Assembly (NCBI RefSeq): GCF_003584105.1
Contig: NZ_QXFO01000027.1
Location: forward strand, 124,001-188,000
DNA length: 64,000 bases
Direction: 5' to 3'
Source: Flagellimonas taeanensis
Lineage (GTDB): Bacteria; Bacteroidota; Bacteroidia; Flavobacteriales; Flavobacteriaceae
The notes beneath the pieces are model-generated. The model saw only the letters and a program-made list of their open reading frames with translations, was not told the origin of the DNA and did no database searches. A program made the position numbers and the translations under genes. This document shows, piece after piece, positions 16,881 to 25,784 of the stretch; within the stretch, counting starts at the first letter, position 1; each line of letters opens with the position of its first letter.

Positions 16881-19668
16881 TTTCCTCCAAAGCTTTCTGG
16901 GCAAAATCCTTGATTTTTGGGCTGTCATCGGTCACGAACCGTTCCAGAAGCGGTTTAAACCGACTGTCTTTTTGTCTTCCAATGAGATAGATGACGGCAA
17001 GTGTCAAATTAATGTCCGGGATTTTCAACAATTGCTCAAAACATTCCATTTCACTGGGAATGGCATGCTTTATTTTTTGGATGGCTTCTTCAGAAGAAAA
17101 GTCCATAGTGGCCTCTTCAATAATGGGCAGCAACTTTTGTTTGAGATTCCCAGTGAGCAAGTTGTCCAAAAACTCTATGGCCTTGTTCCGCGACTCTGCC
17201 TTGGGGCTCAAAAGTCCCAAATAGGCATTTTGTACATCTTCCTGCACATATTTTAACCCCAAAAGCTTAAAAATGCGTTCCAGGCCCGAATCCAGTCTTC
17301 GTTCCAAAAGATCCAACAACGAAGCGCGGGCATCCCTTTCTTCGGAATCGATGGTTGCCCCCGATTTTTTCCGGTTTCGATAAGATATGATGATTTGGGT
17401 ATGCATGGCCGAAAGTGTCTGGTGGTACAAGTTGCATTCCTCAAAAATCTTGGACACTATTTTAAACCGATTGAACCGTAAAGTGGGGCGTTCTTTTCGG
17501 ATATCGCTCAGGGCTCGGACCACTTCCAGACGAACGCTTAGGTCAACATCGTCAAAAAGCAAGAACAATGCATGGACCGCTTCTTTGGACATGAAGGACT
17601 TTATCACCAAAGGGACTAATCGGCAAATCTCGAGATTTATGGTGCGATTATTTACATGTGAAACCAAAATAGGGAGAATCTTTGGGCCATAGTTGTTCAA
17701 GGCCTCAATCACCAAGGGGCGCATTGCCTTATAAGGAAGCAAATGTAATAATTTGTTGATGAACATAGGTCTCATGCTTATGCCCGCGGCAATGATGGCA
17801 GCTTTTTTTAGTTCATCATCCTTACCCTCAAGGCTATCCATGATCACCGGGTAATATTGGGGATAACCCGAAGTGCCAATGGTTTTCAAAACAAGTGGAT
17901 TTATGGGAATTTCCTTTTGGGCCAACCGCTTTTCCAACCTTTCCTCCAGATTGTGCCTGGACTTCAAAGTCATGTTCCCGGCACTTTCCCTGGCAAGACA
18001 GAACAACGCCGTATCCTTGACCAATACACTTTCCGAATCCAAAAATTGGTCAAAAATATATGCTTCATTTTGATCCGCATGAAGCAGCAAATATTCAAAA
18101 GTGGCCAGGGTCAGTTCTTCATCACCATACCCTAAAAGTTCATTGATATTGACCACCATGGTAGCGCTGTTCAAAAAGTAGAGGTTTCGCATGGCGGCGG
18201 CCTTCACTTTTAGGGAAGGATGGTCGAGTAATCTCAAAACATCTTCGGAAAACCTTCGATCGTTGATTTCCATCAATTTGTTCAGCATAAAAAGGAGCTG
18301 CTCCTCGTTTCCGCTTGAAAAAACGTTCTTCATTCCCTCGACCACGGACACTTTCTTCACCTTTGCCGTGGGAGTATTGGTTGTTTTGGCCGAAGCATTT
18401 TCCAAGTTTTTTTTGAAGGTGGCATAGTATTCCTTGCGCAATACCCCAACAAAAAAGATCCAAACCAGAACCAGACCTATGATCAATAGGGTGATACTCA
18501 TGGTGCCCAGTTCAAGCCCGTTCACAAAGAAAACCAACAATAATCCGGCAAAACCGGTCGCAATGCTGTCCACCACCACATCGATAAAGGATTTGGTCCT
18601 ATTCTTTAGCTCGAAGGGCAGCGGAAGCGCCAGCAACTCTGAGGCACTTTTGTTGATGGATTGCTTTAACACCCCGTCCATGGCCTTGATGGCAACAATA
18701 GCGGACAGTTCGGGCAATATCAAGAAAAAAATGGCGCCAAAAAGGATACCCAAGGGCAGCATGAGGAGGGAAAATCCAACTCCCCAAATACCCACGATCC
18801 GGTGGGTGAGGAAGAGCTGCACGGCAAGCGACAGTAAATTGAAAGTAGAAAACCAAAAGGCCAAAAATGAGGTCAATTCCTCTGGATCTTCAATGGATTT
18901 GGCGGCAAAATCACTGAAGAGATAATCCACCAATTTGGCCACCAATACCCCAACGGCCACGGTCAAGGCCATATAGGTGAGGTGGCGGGATTTTTTGATC
19001 AATTTATAGGGATGGCCATCGCTCAATGAGATTCGTTTTTTCTGTTTGAACTCATCCAAGTTGTTCACCCGGAGCTTCCAAATAGACCTCAATAACGGAA
19101 AACAGCCGACCAATAAGAGGGCGGCAATGAATATCATGGCCTCATTGCCCAACAGCGGAGCAAAAATGGAGGTGAGATAGCCTCCGAAAATACCCCCTAA
19201 AATGGCCCCGGAGCCTATAAAACCAAAGAGCCGTTTTGCATCCCTGACATTAAAGACCAAGTTGGCCAAGACCCAAAACTGGGAAGCGGACAGCACGGCG
19301 TATATGGCCAACCAGATATAGAAGAAAAAGAGTAAATAGGTATTCATCAGCCCTAATTTCAAGAGACTTCCCAAGACAGCTAGGACGATAATTGAACTTG
19401 TCAGGGTGGTTTTTATGATATGGCTCAAGCCAAATTTGGCCAGTATCCGGTTGTAGAACATGGAACTGAGAACGGCGGTGAGGGCAACCAATACGTAGGC
19501 CACGGAAAGTTTTTCGGCACCAAGCTCAGAAAGGAAAAGCGCATTGATGGTCGGCTTTATGATCAACAGTACCGAGATGATCAGAAAGATGTAAAAAAAC
19601 ATAAAAAGGGAGATTTTATATTCCCCCTTTCGAATGTCGAAAAAGTTGCTTGCGAGTCTATAGATCAT
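16867..19668 (-). CDS. ADP/ATP-carrier (NTT)-like membrane protein fused to HEAT repeats
   Basis: Residues 1-425 form about 11-12 membrane helices resembling the bacterial/plastid nucleotide transporter family (NTT, MFS fold), with features such as SASQFWVLANLVFNVRDAKR near residue 125-145. The remaining 500 residues are helical HEAT-like repeats (for example HPSLKVKAAAMRNLYFL). NTT proteins of parasites exchange ATP for ADP; free-living Bacteroidota have these HEAT-fused relatives whose substrate is not known to me. The gene follows a serine hydrolase gene by 22 bases on the same strand and meets the dikinase operon tail to tail. Confidence 0.75.
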   Translation of the reverse strand: MIYRLASNFFDIRKGEYKISLFMFFYIFLIISVLLIIKPTINALFLSELGAEKLSVAYVLVALTAVLSSMFYNRILAKFGLSHIIKTTLTSSIIVLAVLGSLLKLGLMNTYLLFFFYIWLAIYAVLSASQFWVLANLVFNVRDAKRLFGFIGSGAILGGIFGGYLTSIFAPLLGNEAMIFIAALLLVGCFPLLRSIWKLRVNNLDEFKQKKRISLSDGHPYKLIKKSRHLTYMALTVAVGVLVAKLVDYLFSDFAAKSIEDPEELTSFLAFWFSTFNLLSLAVQLFLTHRIVGIWGVGFSLLMLPLGILFGAIFFLILPELSAIVAIKAMDGVLKQSINKSASELLALPLPFELKNRTKSFIDVVVDSIATGFAGLLLVFFVNGLELGTMSITLLIIGLVLVWIFFVGVLRKEYYATFKKNLENASAKTTNTPTAKVKKVSVVEGMKNVFSSGNEEQLLFMLNKLMEINDRRFSEDVLRLLDHPSLKVKAAAMRNLYFLNSATMVVNINELLGYGDEELTLATFEYLLLHADQNEAYIFDQFLDSESVLVKDTALFCLARESAGNMTLKSRHNLEERLEKRLAQKEIPINPLVLKTIGTSGYPQYYPVIMDSLEGKDDELKKAAIIAAGISMRPMFINKLLHLLPYKAMRPLVIEALNNYGPKILPILVSHVNNRTINLEICRLVPLVIKSFMSKEAVHALFLLFDDVDLSVRLEVVRALSDIRKERPTLRFNRFKIVSKIFEECNLYHQTLSAMHTQIIISYRNRKKSGATIDSEERDARASLLDLLERRLDSGLERIFKLLGLKYVQEDVQNAYLGLLSPKAESRNKAIEFLDNLLTGNLKQKLLPIIEEATMDFSSEEAIQKIKHAIPSEMECFEQLLKIPDINLTLAVIYLIGRQKDSRFKPLLERFVTDDSPKIKDFAQKALEEISLS

Positions 19669-19690
19669 TGGTGGTAGAACTATCCAATGA

Positions 19691-20593
19691 CTAAATTTCG
19701 GGTTTTTTCAATACTTTCTCTACGGGTTTGACCAAATTTCGGATGATTTGCTCTCCATCAGGATCGTCGACTAAGGCAACTAGGATATACCTTCGGTTCG
19801 ATTCTTTGCCCCAGACGAGGATGGAATCTGAGTGATAGGTTTTCCATGATCCAGATTTGCGAAAGAGTCGCGCTGTTGGCGCTATCATGTCCAAGGTGTT
19901 GACAAATTTGTGGTGAAGTTCCGGGTTTTCCATGATGCTCAACATCTGCTTGGATCTTTTTTCATTGACCAGTTTTCCATTGGCAAGCAAGTAGTAAAAA
20001 CGGCACACTTGGGTTACCGAGGCAGCGTGACTGAGCTGTTTCAATGGTTCCCTGTTGGTGTCACCTCCTCCACCATAACGTTTTCCGACCCATAGGCCCC
20101 CTCCACTGTTTTCATCGTAAAATTCATAATTTGGGTCGGTCATTACCGATTCTATTTTCGCATATCCAATTCGGTCGATCATGCGGGTGGAAGCTGCATT
20201 GTCCGATTTGCTGATCATCAGCCGCATGTCCTTTTTTACTTCTGGGGTCTCTGTAAGCTCTCCTTTTTCAATAGCGTCCATGGCGGACAACAGAATGGCG
20301 ATTTTGGGGAGACTGGCGGCATACATCATGTAGTTGCCATTGAGACGTGCAAACCTGACCCTTTCAGGGTCGCTTAAATCCACTATGCCAATGGCCATTT
20401 TCTTTTGGGAAATCAGTTGGGACCATATCTCATTGCTCAATATCTCTTCTTCCAGGTTTGCCTGCAGGGAATTGTCCACCAGCCTTGTGAGGGGTTTAAT
20501 GTTTTCATTCCCAATTTTCAACGGCAGGGATTGCTGTCCTGAAATAGAAGAACATAGAGCGAAAAGGAAAATTGTAAGCAGGATGTTCCTCAT
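19691..20593 (-). CDS. Class A beta-lactamase-like serine hydrolase, exported
   Basis: A 300-residue exported hydrolase. The signal peptide MRNILLTIFLFALCSSISGQ is followed by the class A set: SLPK at 94-97, SDN at 130-132 and KSG at 246-248. A start 15 codons further upstream is open but would put extra residues before a good signal peptide, so I use the internal ATG. The classical Glu166 loop is not obvious, so cell-wall or other hydrolase activity is as likely as beta-lactam hydrolysis. It heads a two-gene unit with the NTT/HEAT protein. Confidence 0.78.
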   Translation of the reverse strand: MRNILLTIFLFALCSSISGQQSLPLKIGNENIKPLTRLVDNSLQANLEEEILSNEIWSQLISQKKMAIGIVDLSDPERVRFARLNGNYMMYAASLPKIAILLSAMDAIEKGELTETPEVKKDMRLMISKSDNAASTRMIDRIGYAKIESVMTDPNYEFYDENSGGGLWVGKRYGGGGDTNREPLKQLSHAASVTQVCRFYYLLANGKLVNEKRSKQMLSIMENPELHHKFVNTLDMIAPTARLFRKSGSWKTYHSDSILVWGKESNRRYILVALVDDPDGEQIIRNLVKPVEKVLKKPEI

Positions 20594-20908
20594 TATAATG
20601 CACCGTAATAAAAAACTAGCCAAAAATATATAATCCAATAACGCACAACATGTTAAAAATATTTTTTTTAGATGAATTGAAATGATAAGTATTTGTGCGG
20701 TTCACCAAATACCGTGGTTGTATAATGTGTTAAAATATGCTCTTTGGATAACGATTCAAAGATGGTAGCATTACCATTTCTCTTCAGGATTGAAGGCTTT
20801 TATAAGCGTATCCCTTTTTTTAAGATGCTGTATTTTGTGATTTTGAAACTGCATTATGATTAAATTGGAGCTTATTTGGGAAAATATGAGAATAACAAGG
20901 CCTGATTG
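20594..20908. other. Divergent intergenic region with two dyads
   Basis: This AT-rich gap separates the leftward hydrolase gene from the rightward FGE-like gene and must hold both promoters, but I see no full TTTG/TAnnTTTG pair. Two dyads stand out: GTATTTG/CAAATAC (20689-20712, 10-base spacer) and ATGGTA-GCAT-TACCAT (20762-20777). Either could be an operator. No coding sequence is visible. Confidence 0.4.
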
Positions 20909-22021
20909 ATGGTGACTAAGCAAAATTTCAAGTTTTTATTACTGTCGGCTTCATTGTTGGCCCTCACTAATTGCAAAAATAAGGGCAACAAAACCAAGCA
21001 AAGTATCGAGGCAGAAAAGGAGGTGGAAGTAGTGGACGGGTATAAGTTGGACCCACCGACACAAACGCCAGAGGGGATGGTCTGGATACCAGGTGGGGAG
21101 TTCGTACAAGGGGCCGTACCCAAGGACAAAATGGCCATGATGCATGAAAAACCGGCCCACAGGGTAGTCTTGAGCGGTTTTTTCATGGATATCCACGAAG
21201 TGACCAATGCCCAATTTGCAAGATTTGTTGAAGAGACGGGTTATATATCGGTTGCAGAGCGTGAAATCGATTGGGAAGAAATGAAAAAACAATTGCCCCA
21301 AGGTACACCAAAGCCCCATGACTCCATTTTACAACCGGGCTCGCTGGTGTTCAAAAAGTCCAAGTCAAGTGTCCCCAACCTGTTCGACTATTCACAATGG
21401 TGGGAATGGAAGATCGGGGCCAACTGGAAACATCCAAATGGACCGGGAACGGACATTGTTGGAAAAGAGAACGAGCCAGTGGTGCACATCGCATTTGAGG
21501 ATGCCCAAGCCTATTGCGAGTGGGCAGGCAGAAGATTGCCGACCGAGGCAGAATGGGAATATGCGGCGAGGGCCTATCAAAGCAACGAGCTCTTTTTTTG
21601 GGGAAGTGACGTGGCTCAATTGAGTTCCCATGCCAATACCTGGGAAGGAGAGTTTCCGGTAAACAATACCAAAGAGGATGGTTTTGAACGCAGGGCTCCT
21701 GTGATGAGCTATCCCAAAAATGGTTTTGGACTGTACGATATGGCGGGCAATGTATGGGAATGGACCGGCGATTGGTACAACACGGACTATTATAAAGAGT
21801 TGGCCCATAAACAAACTAGCATAAAAAATCCAAAAGGGGCTTCAAGGGCTTTCAATCCTTCCAATCCTTATGCAGAAGAGAAAGTGATCAAAGGCGGGTC
21901 GTTCCTTTGTAGTGCCTCGTATTGTGCGAGCTACCGAATCAGTGCGCGGATGGCAACCAGCCCCGATTCCGGGATGGAACATTTGGGTTTCAGGACCGTA
22001 TATGTTCCCAAGATAGAGTAG
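20909..22021 (+). CDS. Formylglycine-generating-enzyme family lipoprotein
   Basis: This SUMF1/FGE-fold protein is a lipoprotein: LALTNC gives a lipobox with Cys22. Residues 45-365 carry the family landmarks MVWIPGGEF, EVTNAQFARFVEETGY, GRRLPTEAEWEYAAR and MAGNVWEWTGDWY. Near the C-terminus GGSFLCSASYC has Cys334 and Cys339 at the five-residue spacing of the copper-binding catalytic pair of human FGE (Cys336/Cys341), then SYRISAR and LGFR. It may therefore really convert cysteine to formylglycine in exported sulfatases, unlike most family members that lack the pair. No sulfatase gene is in the window. I start at ATG 20909; a TTG codon directly before it is possible. Confidence 0.82.
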   Translation: MVTKQNFKFLLLSASLLALTNCKNKGNKTKQSIEAEKEVEVVDGYKLDPPTQTPEGMVWIPGGEFVQGAVPKDKMAMMHEKPAHRVVLSGFFMDIHEVTNAQFARFVEETGYISVAEREIDWEEMKKQLPQGTPKPHDSILQPGSLVFKKSKSSVPNLFDYSQWWEWKIGANWKHPNGPGTDIVGKENEPVVHIAFEDAQAYCEWAGRRLPTEAEWEYAARAYQSNELFFWGSDVAQLSSHANTWEGEFPVNNTKEDGFERRAPVMSYPKNGFGLYDMAGNVWEWTGDWYNTDYYKELAHKQTSIKNPKGASRAFNPSNPYAEEKVIKGGSFLCSASYCASYRISARMATSPDSGMEHLGFRTVYVPKIE

Positions 22022-22238
22022 GGGAAGGATATCCAAATGCGTTGTTTGGGCTAAGCTGAATTAACCAAGGAGACACATCGATATAGTATAAGGTGACCCA
22101 TCAAAGTGCCATTTTTTTGGGAAGCCCATCCTTTCGACGCACGGAAACTTCCGTTCAATGTATGTCAAGACAACAGCTGTTTCCTACAACCAAATACACA
22201 TTTTATTAAAAAAAGTAGACTTGGCTTGGTATTGCTAC

Positions 22239-22246
22239 TAACTTTG
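22239..22246 (+). promoter_or_regulatory. Bacteroidota -7 box for the PAS kinase gene
   Basis: TAACTTTG is a full match to TAnnTTTG, 15 bases before the ATG at 22262. It supports that start over an upstream in-frame codon at 22106. A -33 TTTG is missing. Confidence 0.5.
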
Positions 22247-22261
22247 TGGATAGCCAAACGA

Positions 22262-23329
22262 ATGACCAAACAAATGTACCTTCAACTCGAACCACTCTTT
22301 GAACAATCCATGGATTGTCTTTGCATTGCGAATTATGATGGATATTTTGTAAAAACCAACCCTGCCTTTGTAAAACTATTGGGGTATTCCGAAGAGGAAT
22401 TGCGCTCCAAGCTCATTTCCGAGTTCATCTATGAAGAAGATAGGAAACTCACTGCGGCACACAGGGAAAAATTGAAGAAAAATGTCCCCTTGATCAATTT
22501 TGAGAACAGATATGTATGCAAGAACGGGGAATTGGTCTGGTTGCACTGGACATCCATCCCTATGGAAAAGGAACAATTGATCTATGCCATAGCAAAGGAC
22601 GTCACATACAAAAAGGAGCTTGAAAGTGAGCGTATTTCTCGGTTGAGCCAGCTTTCCGAGGTAAATGAGAAGCTCAAGCGGCTGAACTACACCACCTCCC
22701 ATGATCTACGATCTCCCTTGAACAATCTCATATCCATGGTCGATTTGATCGACCCATCCAAAATTGAGGATGCGGAAACAGTGGAGATTCTCAGTTTTAT
22801 AAGACTTTCGGCAGAGGGACTGAAGGCTTCATTGAACTTATTGGTCGATGCCTCCAAGCAAAACAATATCTTGGCCGAAAAACAGGAAATGATTGGGTTT
22901 AATGCTATCCTTCTAAAAGTACAAAAGGCCATCGGTACATTGATTCAGAATGCAGGGACTAAATTTGAAGTGGATTTTTCTGCATTGGAGGGTGTGGAGT
23001 TCATTCCATCTTATATGGAAAGTGTTTTTCTCAACCTGATCACCAATTCCATCAAATATGCACGACCTGGCGTTCCCCCCATCGTCTCTATCAAATCAAG
23101 TTGTATTGATGGTGTAAAAACATTGGTCTATTCGGATAATGGTATGGGCTTCGATATGGATAAAGTAGGGCACTTGGTCTTCAGCTTGAACCAGAAATTC
23201 CACGGAAACAAGGACAGCAAAGGAGTGGGCCTCTATTTGGTGCACAGCCACATCACCTGCCTTGGAGGAAGCATCACCGTGGACAGCAGGGTCAATGAAG
23301 GGACCACTTTCACAATTGGATTCAAATAA
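22262..23329 (+). CDS. Cytoplasmic PAS-domain sensor histidine kinase
   Basis: A 355-residue kinase without membrane segments. A PAS domain fills residues 10-125 (FEQSMDCLCIANYDGYFVKT, then a PAC-like YAIAKDVTYKK), a HisKA-type helix pair carries the phosphorylated His147 in TTSHDLRSPLNN, and the HATPase domain shows NLITNSIKYA, SDNGMGFD and GVGLYLVHSH. It probably senses a cytoplasmic signal. There is no adjacent response regulator; the orphan receiver at 10.1 kb is one candidate partner, by inference only. Confidence 0.88.
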   Translation: MTKQMYLQLEPLFEQSMDCLCIANYDGYFVKTNPAFVKLLGYSEEELRSKLISEFIYEEDRKLTAAHREKLKKNVPLINFENRYVCKNGELVWLHWTSIPMEKEQLIYAIAKDVTYKKELESERISRLSQLSEVNEKLKRLNYTTSHDLRSPLNNLISMVDLIDPSKIEDAETVEILSFIRLSAEGLKASLNLLVDASKQNNILAEKQEMIGFNAILLKVQKAIGTLIQNAGTKFEVDFSALEGVEFIPSYMESVFLNLITNSIKYARPGVPPIVSIKSSCIDGVKTLVYSDNGMGFDMDKVGHLVFSLNQKFHGNKDSKGVGLYLVHSHITCLGGSITVDSRVNEGTTFTIGFK

Positions 23330-23456
23330 GGTTGAAAAGGGCCGAGCTGGACTTTTGGCATGAAGGACATAATGGTTTTCTTGCGTTTGCCGTTCGGGGT
23401 TCTTTTTCCCAATTCTTCCTTACCTTAGTGGAGAACATCCAAATAGGCGGACGAAG

Positions 23457-23885
23457 ATGAAGAGTGTATTTGTACAAGGGGCCATAAACCCAAATTTTAT
23501 TGCGGACTCCATTGCCAAGCACCGATCCAAGACACAGATAGGGGCACACGATATCTTTTTAGGGCAGGTGCGTGCCGATGTGATTGAGGGGAAAACGGTT
23601 TCTGCCATAGAATATACGGCCTATGAAGCCATGGCCGACCAAAAGTTCCACGAAATAAGGGAAACCACCTTTGCGAGGTTTGACATCACCTGTATGCACA
23701 TCTACCACAGTCTTGGCAAAGTGGTGGCGGGCGAAATATGTCTTTTTGTGTTTGTCTCCTCTTCCCACAGACGGACCGCTTTTGAGGCCCTGGAATTTGT
23801 GGTGGAAGAAATAAAGGCCCAAGTCCCCGTTTTTGGGAAGGAACTCTTTGGGGATGATTCCTATCAATGGAAAACAAACAACTAA
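23457..23885 (+). CDS. moaE: Molybdopterin synthase catalytic subunit
   Basis: MoaE forms molybdopterin synthase with MoaD and inserts two sulfurs into cyclic pyranopterin monophosphate. The 142-residue protein shows FLGQVRADVIEGKTVSAIEY, YHSLGKVVAGEICLFVFVSS, HRRTAFEALEFVVEEIK and the lysine-rich end PVFGKELFGDDSYQWK, which match the family including active-site lysines. It is followed 3 bases later by moaC. MoaD and the other cofactor genes are not in the window. Confidence 0.92.
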   Translation: MKSVFVQGAINPNFIADSIAKHRSKTQIGAHDIFLGQVRADVIEGKTVSAIEYTAYEAMADQKFHEIRETTFARFDITCMHIYHSLGKVVAGEICLFVFVSSSHRRTAFEALEFVVEEIKAQVPVFGKELFGDDSYQWKTNN

Positions 23886-23888
23886 CGT

Positions 23889-24317
23889 ATGGTAGATATT
23901 ACCCAGAAACAGTCCACACACAGAACGGCGGTGGCCCAAGCAGTGGTCAAGGTGAGCCGTAAGGAGACCATTGAGGCCATCAAAAAAGGAACAGTGCCCA
24001 AGGGCGATGTATTGTCCATGGGCAGGGCCGCAGGATTTTTGGGCGTGAAGAAAACAGCCGACCTCTTGCCCGATTGCCATCCGTTACCTGTAGAGTATTG
24101 TGGAATAGACTATGAAATGGAGGGTCTGGAGATCAAGATCATCATCACCGTGAAGACATTCTACAAGACCGGGGTGGAAGTGGAAGCGATGCACGGCGCC
24201 AGCGTGGTTGCCCTTACCATGTACGATATGCTCAAGCCCTTGGATAAGGGTGTGGAGATCCACTATATCAAACTATTGAAGAAAACAGGGGGAAAGTCAG
24301 ATATTGGCAACCAATAA
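23889..24317 (+). CDS. moaC: Cyclic pyranopterin monophosphate synthase
   Basis: MoaC, with the radical SAM enzyme MoaA, makes cyclic pyranopterin monophosphate from GTP in the first step of molybdenum cofactor synthesis. The family motifs LLPDCHPLPV, GVEVEAMHGASVVALTMYDM and LLKKTGGKSD are present, the last two holding catalytic Asp and Lys residues. Its 142 residues are slightly shorter than the usual 155-160. Close spacing to moaE indicates one transcript. Confidence 0.92.
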   Translation: MVDITQKQSTHRTAVAQAVVKVSRKETIEAIKKGTVPKGDVLSMGRAAGFLGVKKTADLLPDCHPLPVEYCGIDYEMEGLEIKIIITVKTFYKTGVEVEAMHGASVVALTMYDMLKPLDKGVEIHYIKLLKKTGGKSDIGNQ

Positions 24318-24332
24318 TTTTTTTCATATTTT

Positions 24333-24364
24333 TTTTCCATGCAATTACTTTTATTCTAATTTTA
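24333..24364 (+). promoter_or_regulatory. Possible promoter of the acidic-tail protein gene
   Basis: TTTT at 24333 and TAATTTTA at 24357, 20 bases apart, each miss the TTTG-N20-TAnnTTTG consensus by one base. The predicted start lies about 20 bases before the ATG. Confidence 0.4.
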
Positions 24365-24390
24365 GCCCGATTTGAACAAATCTTATTGCT

Positions 24391-24771
24391 ATGGATAACC
24401 TCAAACGTGTAATAGTCGATTATAAGAAGTTGACCCCGGAAGTACTCAAGCTTTTGGTGGAAAAATATCCGGATGGATATGGGGACAACGATGTCATCAA
24501 TTTTAGGAACCTCAAGGGAGAGTTGATAGAGGCTGTTGAAGTATCAACGGAAGACACCAAATACTTGGTCAAGATAAGCTCAAAACTGGAGCGCAGCATG
24601 GCAAATTTTGACGATGACGATGACGATGAAGGACTGGACACGGATGACCTGGGCAAACTTCCAGGGGACGATGAAGACTTTTCGGATTCCGATTCGGATG
24701 ATGACAGCGACGACAATGACAGCGACGATGTCGAAGATCCCGAGGATATGGATGATGACGAAGAGGAATAA
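24391..24771 (+). CDS. Small protein with Asp/Glu-rich C-terminal tail
   Basis: The first 75 residues look folded (MDNLKRVIVDYKKLTPEVLK, a KYPDGYGD turn, LVKISSKLERSMANF) and the last 50 are almost only Asp, Glu and Ser, giving a very acidic protein of 126 residues. Acidic tails like this occur in DNA-mimic, histone-chaperone-like or RNA-polymerase-binding proteins, but I do not recognise a family with known function. The GAT/GAC repeats in the tail make it prone to length change. It faces tdh tail to tail with an 11-base gap. Confidence 0.8.
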   Translation: MDNLKRVIVDYKKLTPEVLKLLVEKYPDGYGDNDVINFRNLKGELIEAVEVSTEDTKYLVKISSKLERSMANFDDDDDDEGLDTDDLGKLPGDDEDFSDSDSDDDSDDNDSDDVEDPEDMDDDEEE

Positions 24772-24781
24772 ACTTCGCCTA

Positions 24782-25720
24782 TTATTTCAGATTGTTTAGC
24801 ATTTCAAGGGTAGTCTGGTCCAAGTTGAACTTGGGCTCCCATCCCCATTGCTCCTTGGCAGCGGAATCATCGATGCTGCTTGGCCAGGAATCCGCAATCT
24901 GTTGCCTGAAATCGGGCGCATAGCTGATCGTAAAATCGGGAATGTGTTTTTGGATGCTTTCTGCGATCTCTTCAGGGGTGAAACTCATGCTCGCCAAATT
25001 GTAGGATGACCGAACCTTGATTTTTTCCGATGGGCTTTCCATCAAATCGATGGTCGCCCTGATGGCATCGTCCATATACATCATGGGAAGTTTGGTGCCC
25101 TTGTCCAAAAAGCATTCGTATTGCCCTTTTTGGAGCGCTTCGTGGTAGATTTCCACCGCATAGTCCGTGGTGCCCCCCCCTGGCATGGTCTTCCAACTGA
25201 TGAGTCCGGGGTAACGCACGCTCCGCACATCCACGCCATATTTTTTGAAATAGTACTCGCACCAGCGCTCTCCCGACTGTTTGCTGATCCCATACACGGT
25301 GCTGGGCTCCATAATGGTGTTCTGTGGGGTGTCCTCCTTTGGGGTATTCGGCCCAAATACGGCAATGCTCGAAGGCCAAAAAATTTTGGAGATCTTGCTT
25401 TCCTTGGCCAAGTTGAGCACATTGAACAGCGAGTTCATGTTCAGGTTCCACGCACGCATCGGAAACTTTTCGGCAGTGGCGCTCAGCATAGCTGCCATTA
25501 AATAGATTTCATCGATCTCATAGTGCATCACCACATCCTCAATGGCAGCATAGTTGGTGGCATCCAAAAGCTCAAAAGGGCCAGAGCCCATCAAAGTGTC
25601 GCCGCCTTCCCTAATGTCACTGGCAATTACCTTTTCATTGCCATATCTTTCCCGGAGTTCCATAGTGAGTTCCGTGCCTATTTGGCCACATGCGCCGATG
25701 ATGAGTATGGGTCTGTGCAT
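24782..25720 (-). CDS. tdh: L-threonine 3-dehydrogenase, SDR type
   Basis: An extended short-chain dehydrogenase that oxidises threonine to 2-amino-3-ketobutyrate with NAD+. The Rossmann motif GACGQIGTEL sits at residues 8-17, the catalytic YxxxK is YGISK, and the segment RYPGLISWKTMPGGGTTDYA is typical of the SDR-type threonine dehydrogenases of Bacteroidota and animals rather than UDP-sugar epimerases. I start at MHRPILIIGACG; an upstream in-frame extension of 56 codons runs into the neighbouring promoter area. No kbl (2-amino-3-ketobutyrate ligase) gene is adjacent. Confidence 0.88.
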   Translation of the reverse strand: MHRPILIIGACGQIGTELTMELRERYGNEKVIASDIREGGDTLMGSGPFELLDATNYAAIEDVVMHYEIDEIYLMAAMLSATAEKFPMRAWNLNMNSLFNVLNLAKESKISKIFWPSSIAVFGPNTPKEDTPQNTIMEPSTVYGISKQSGERWCEYYFKKYGVDVRSVRYPGLISWKTMPGGGTTDYAVEIYHEALQKGQYECFLDKGTKLPMMYMDDAIRATIDLMESPSEKIKVRSSYNLASMSFTPEEIAESIQKHIPDFTISYAPDFRQQIADSWPSSIDDSAAKEQWGWEPKFNLDQTTLEMLNNLK

Positions 25721-25784
25721 TAAAAATGAAGTTAATTCCGATTCCCCGCAAAGATACCCTTTATTAAAATTTGTACATTCGCCT

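Noticed and set aside
15618-20593. The two serine hydrolases as beta-lactam resistance genes
   Set aside because: They carry SxxK, SxN and KSG motifs but differ in size or lack an evident Glu166 loop, and they sit in operons without resistance context.
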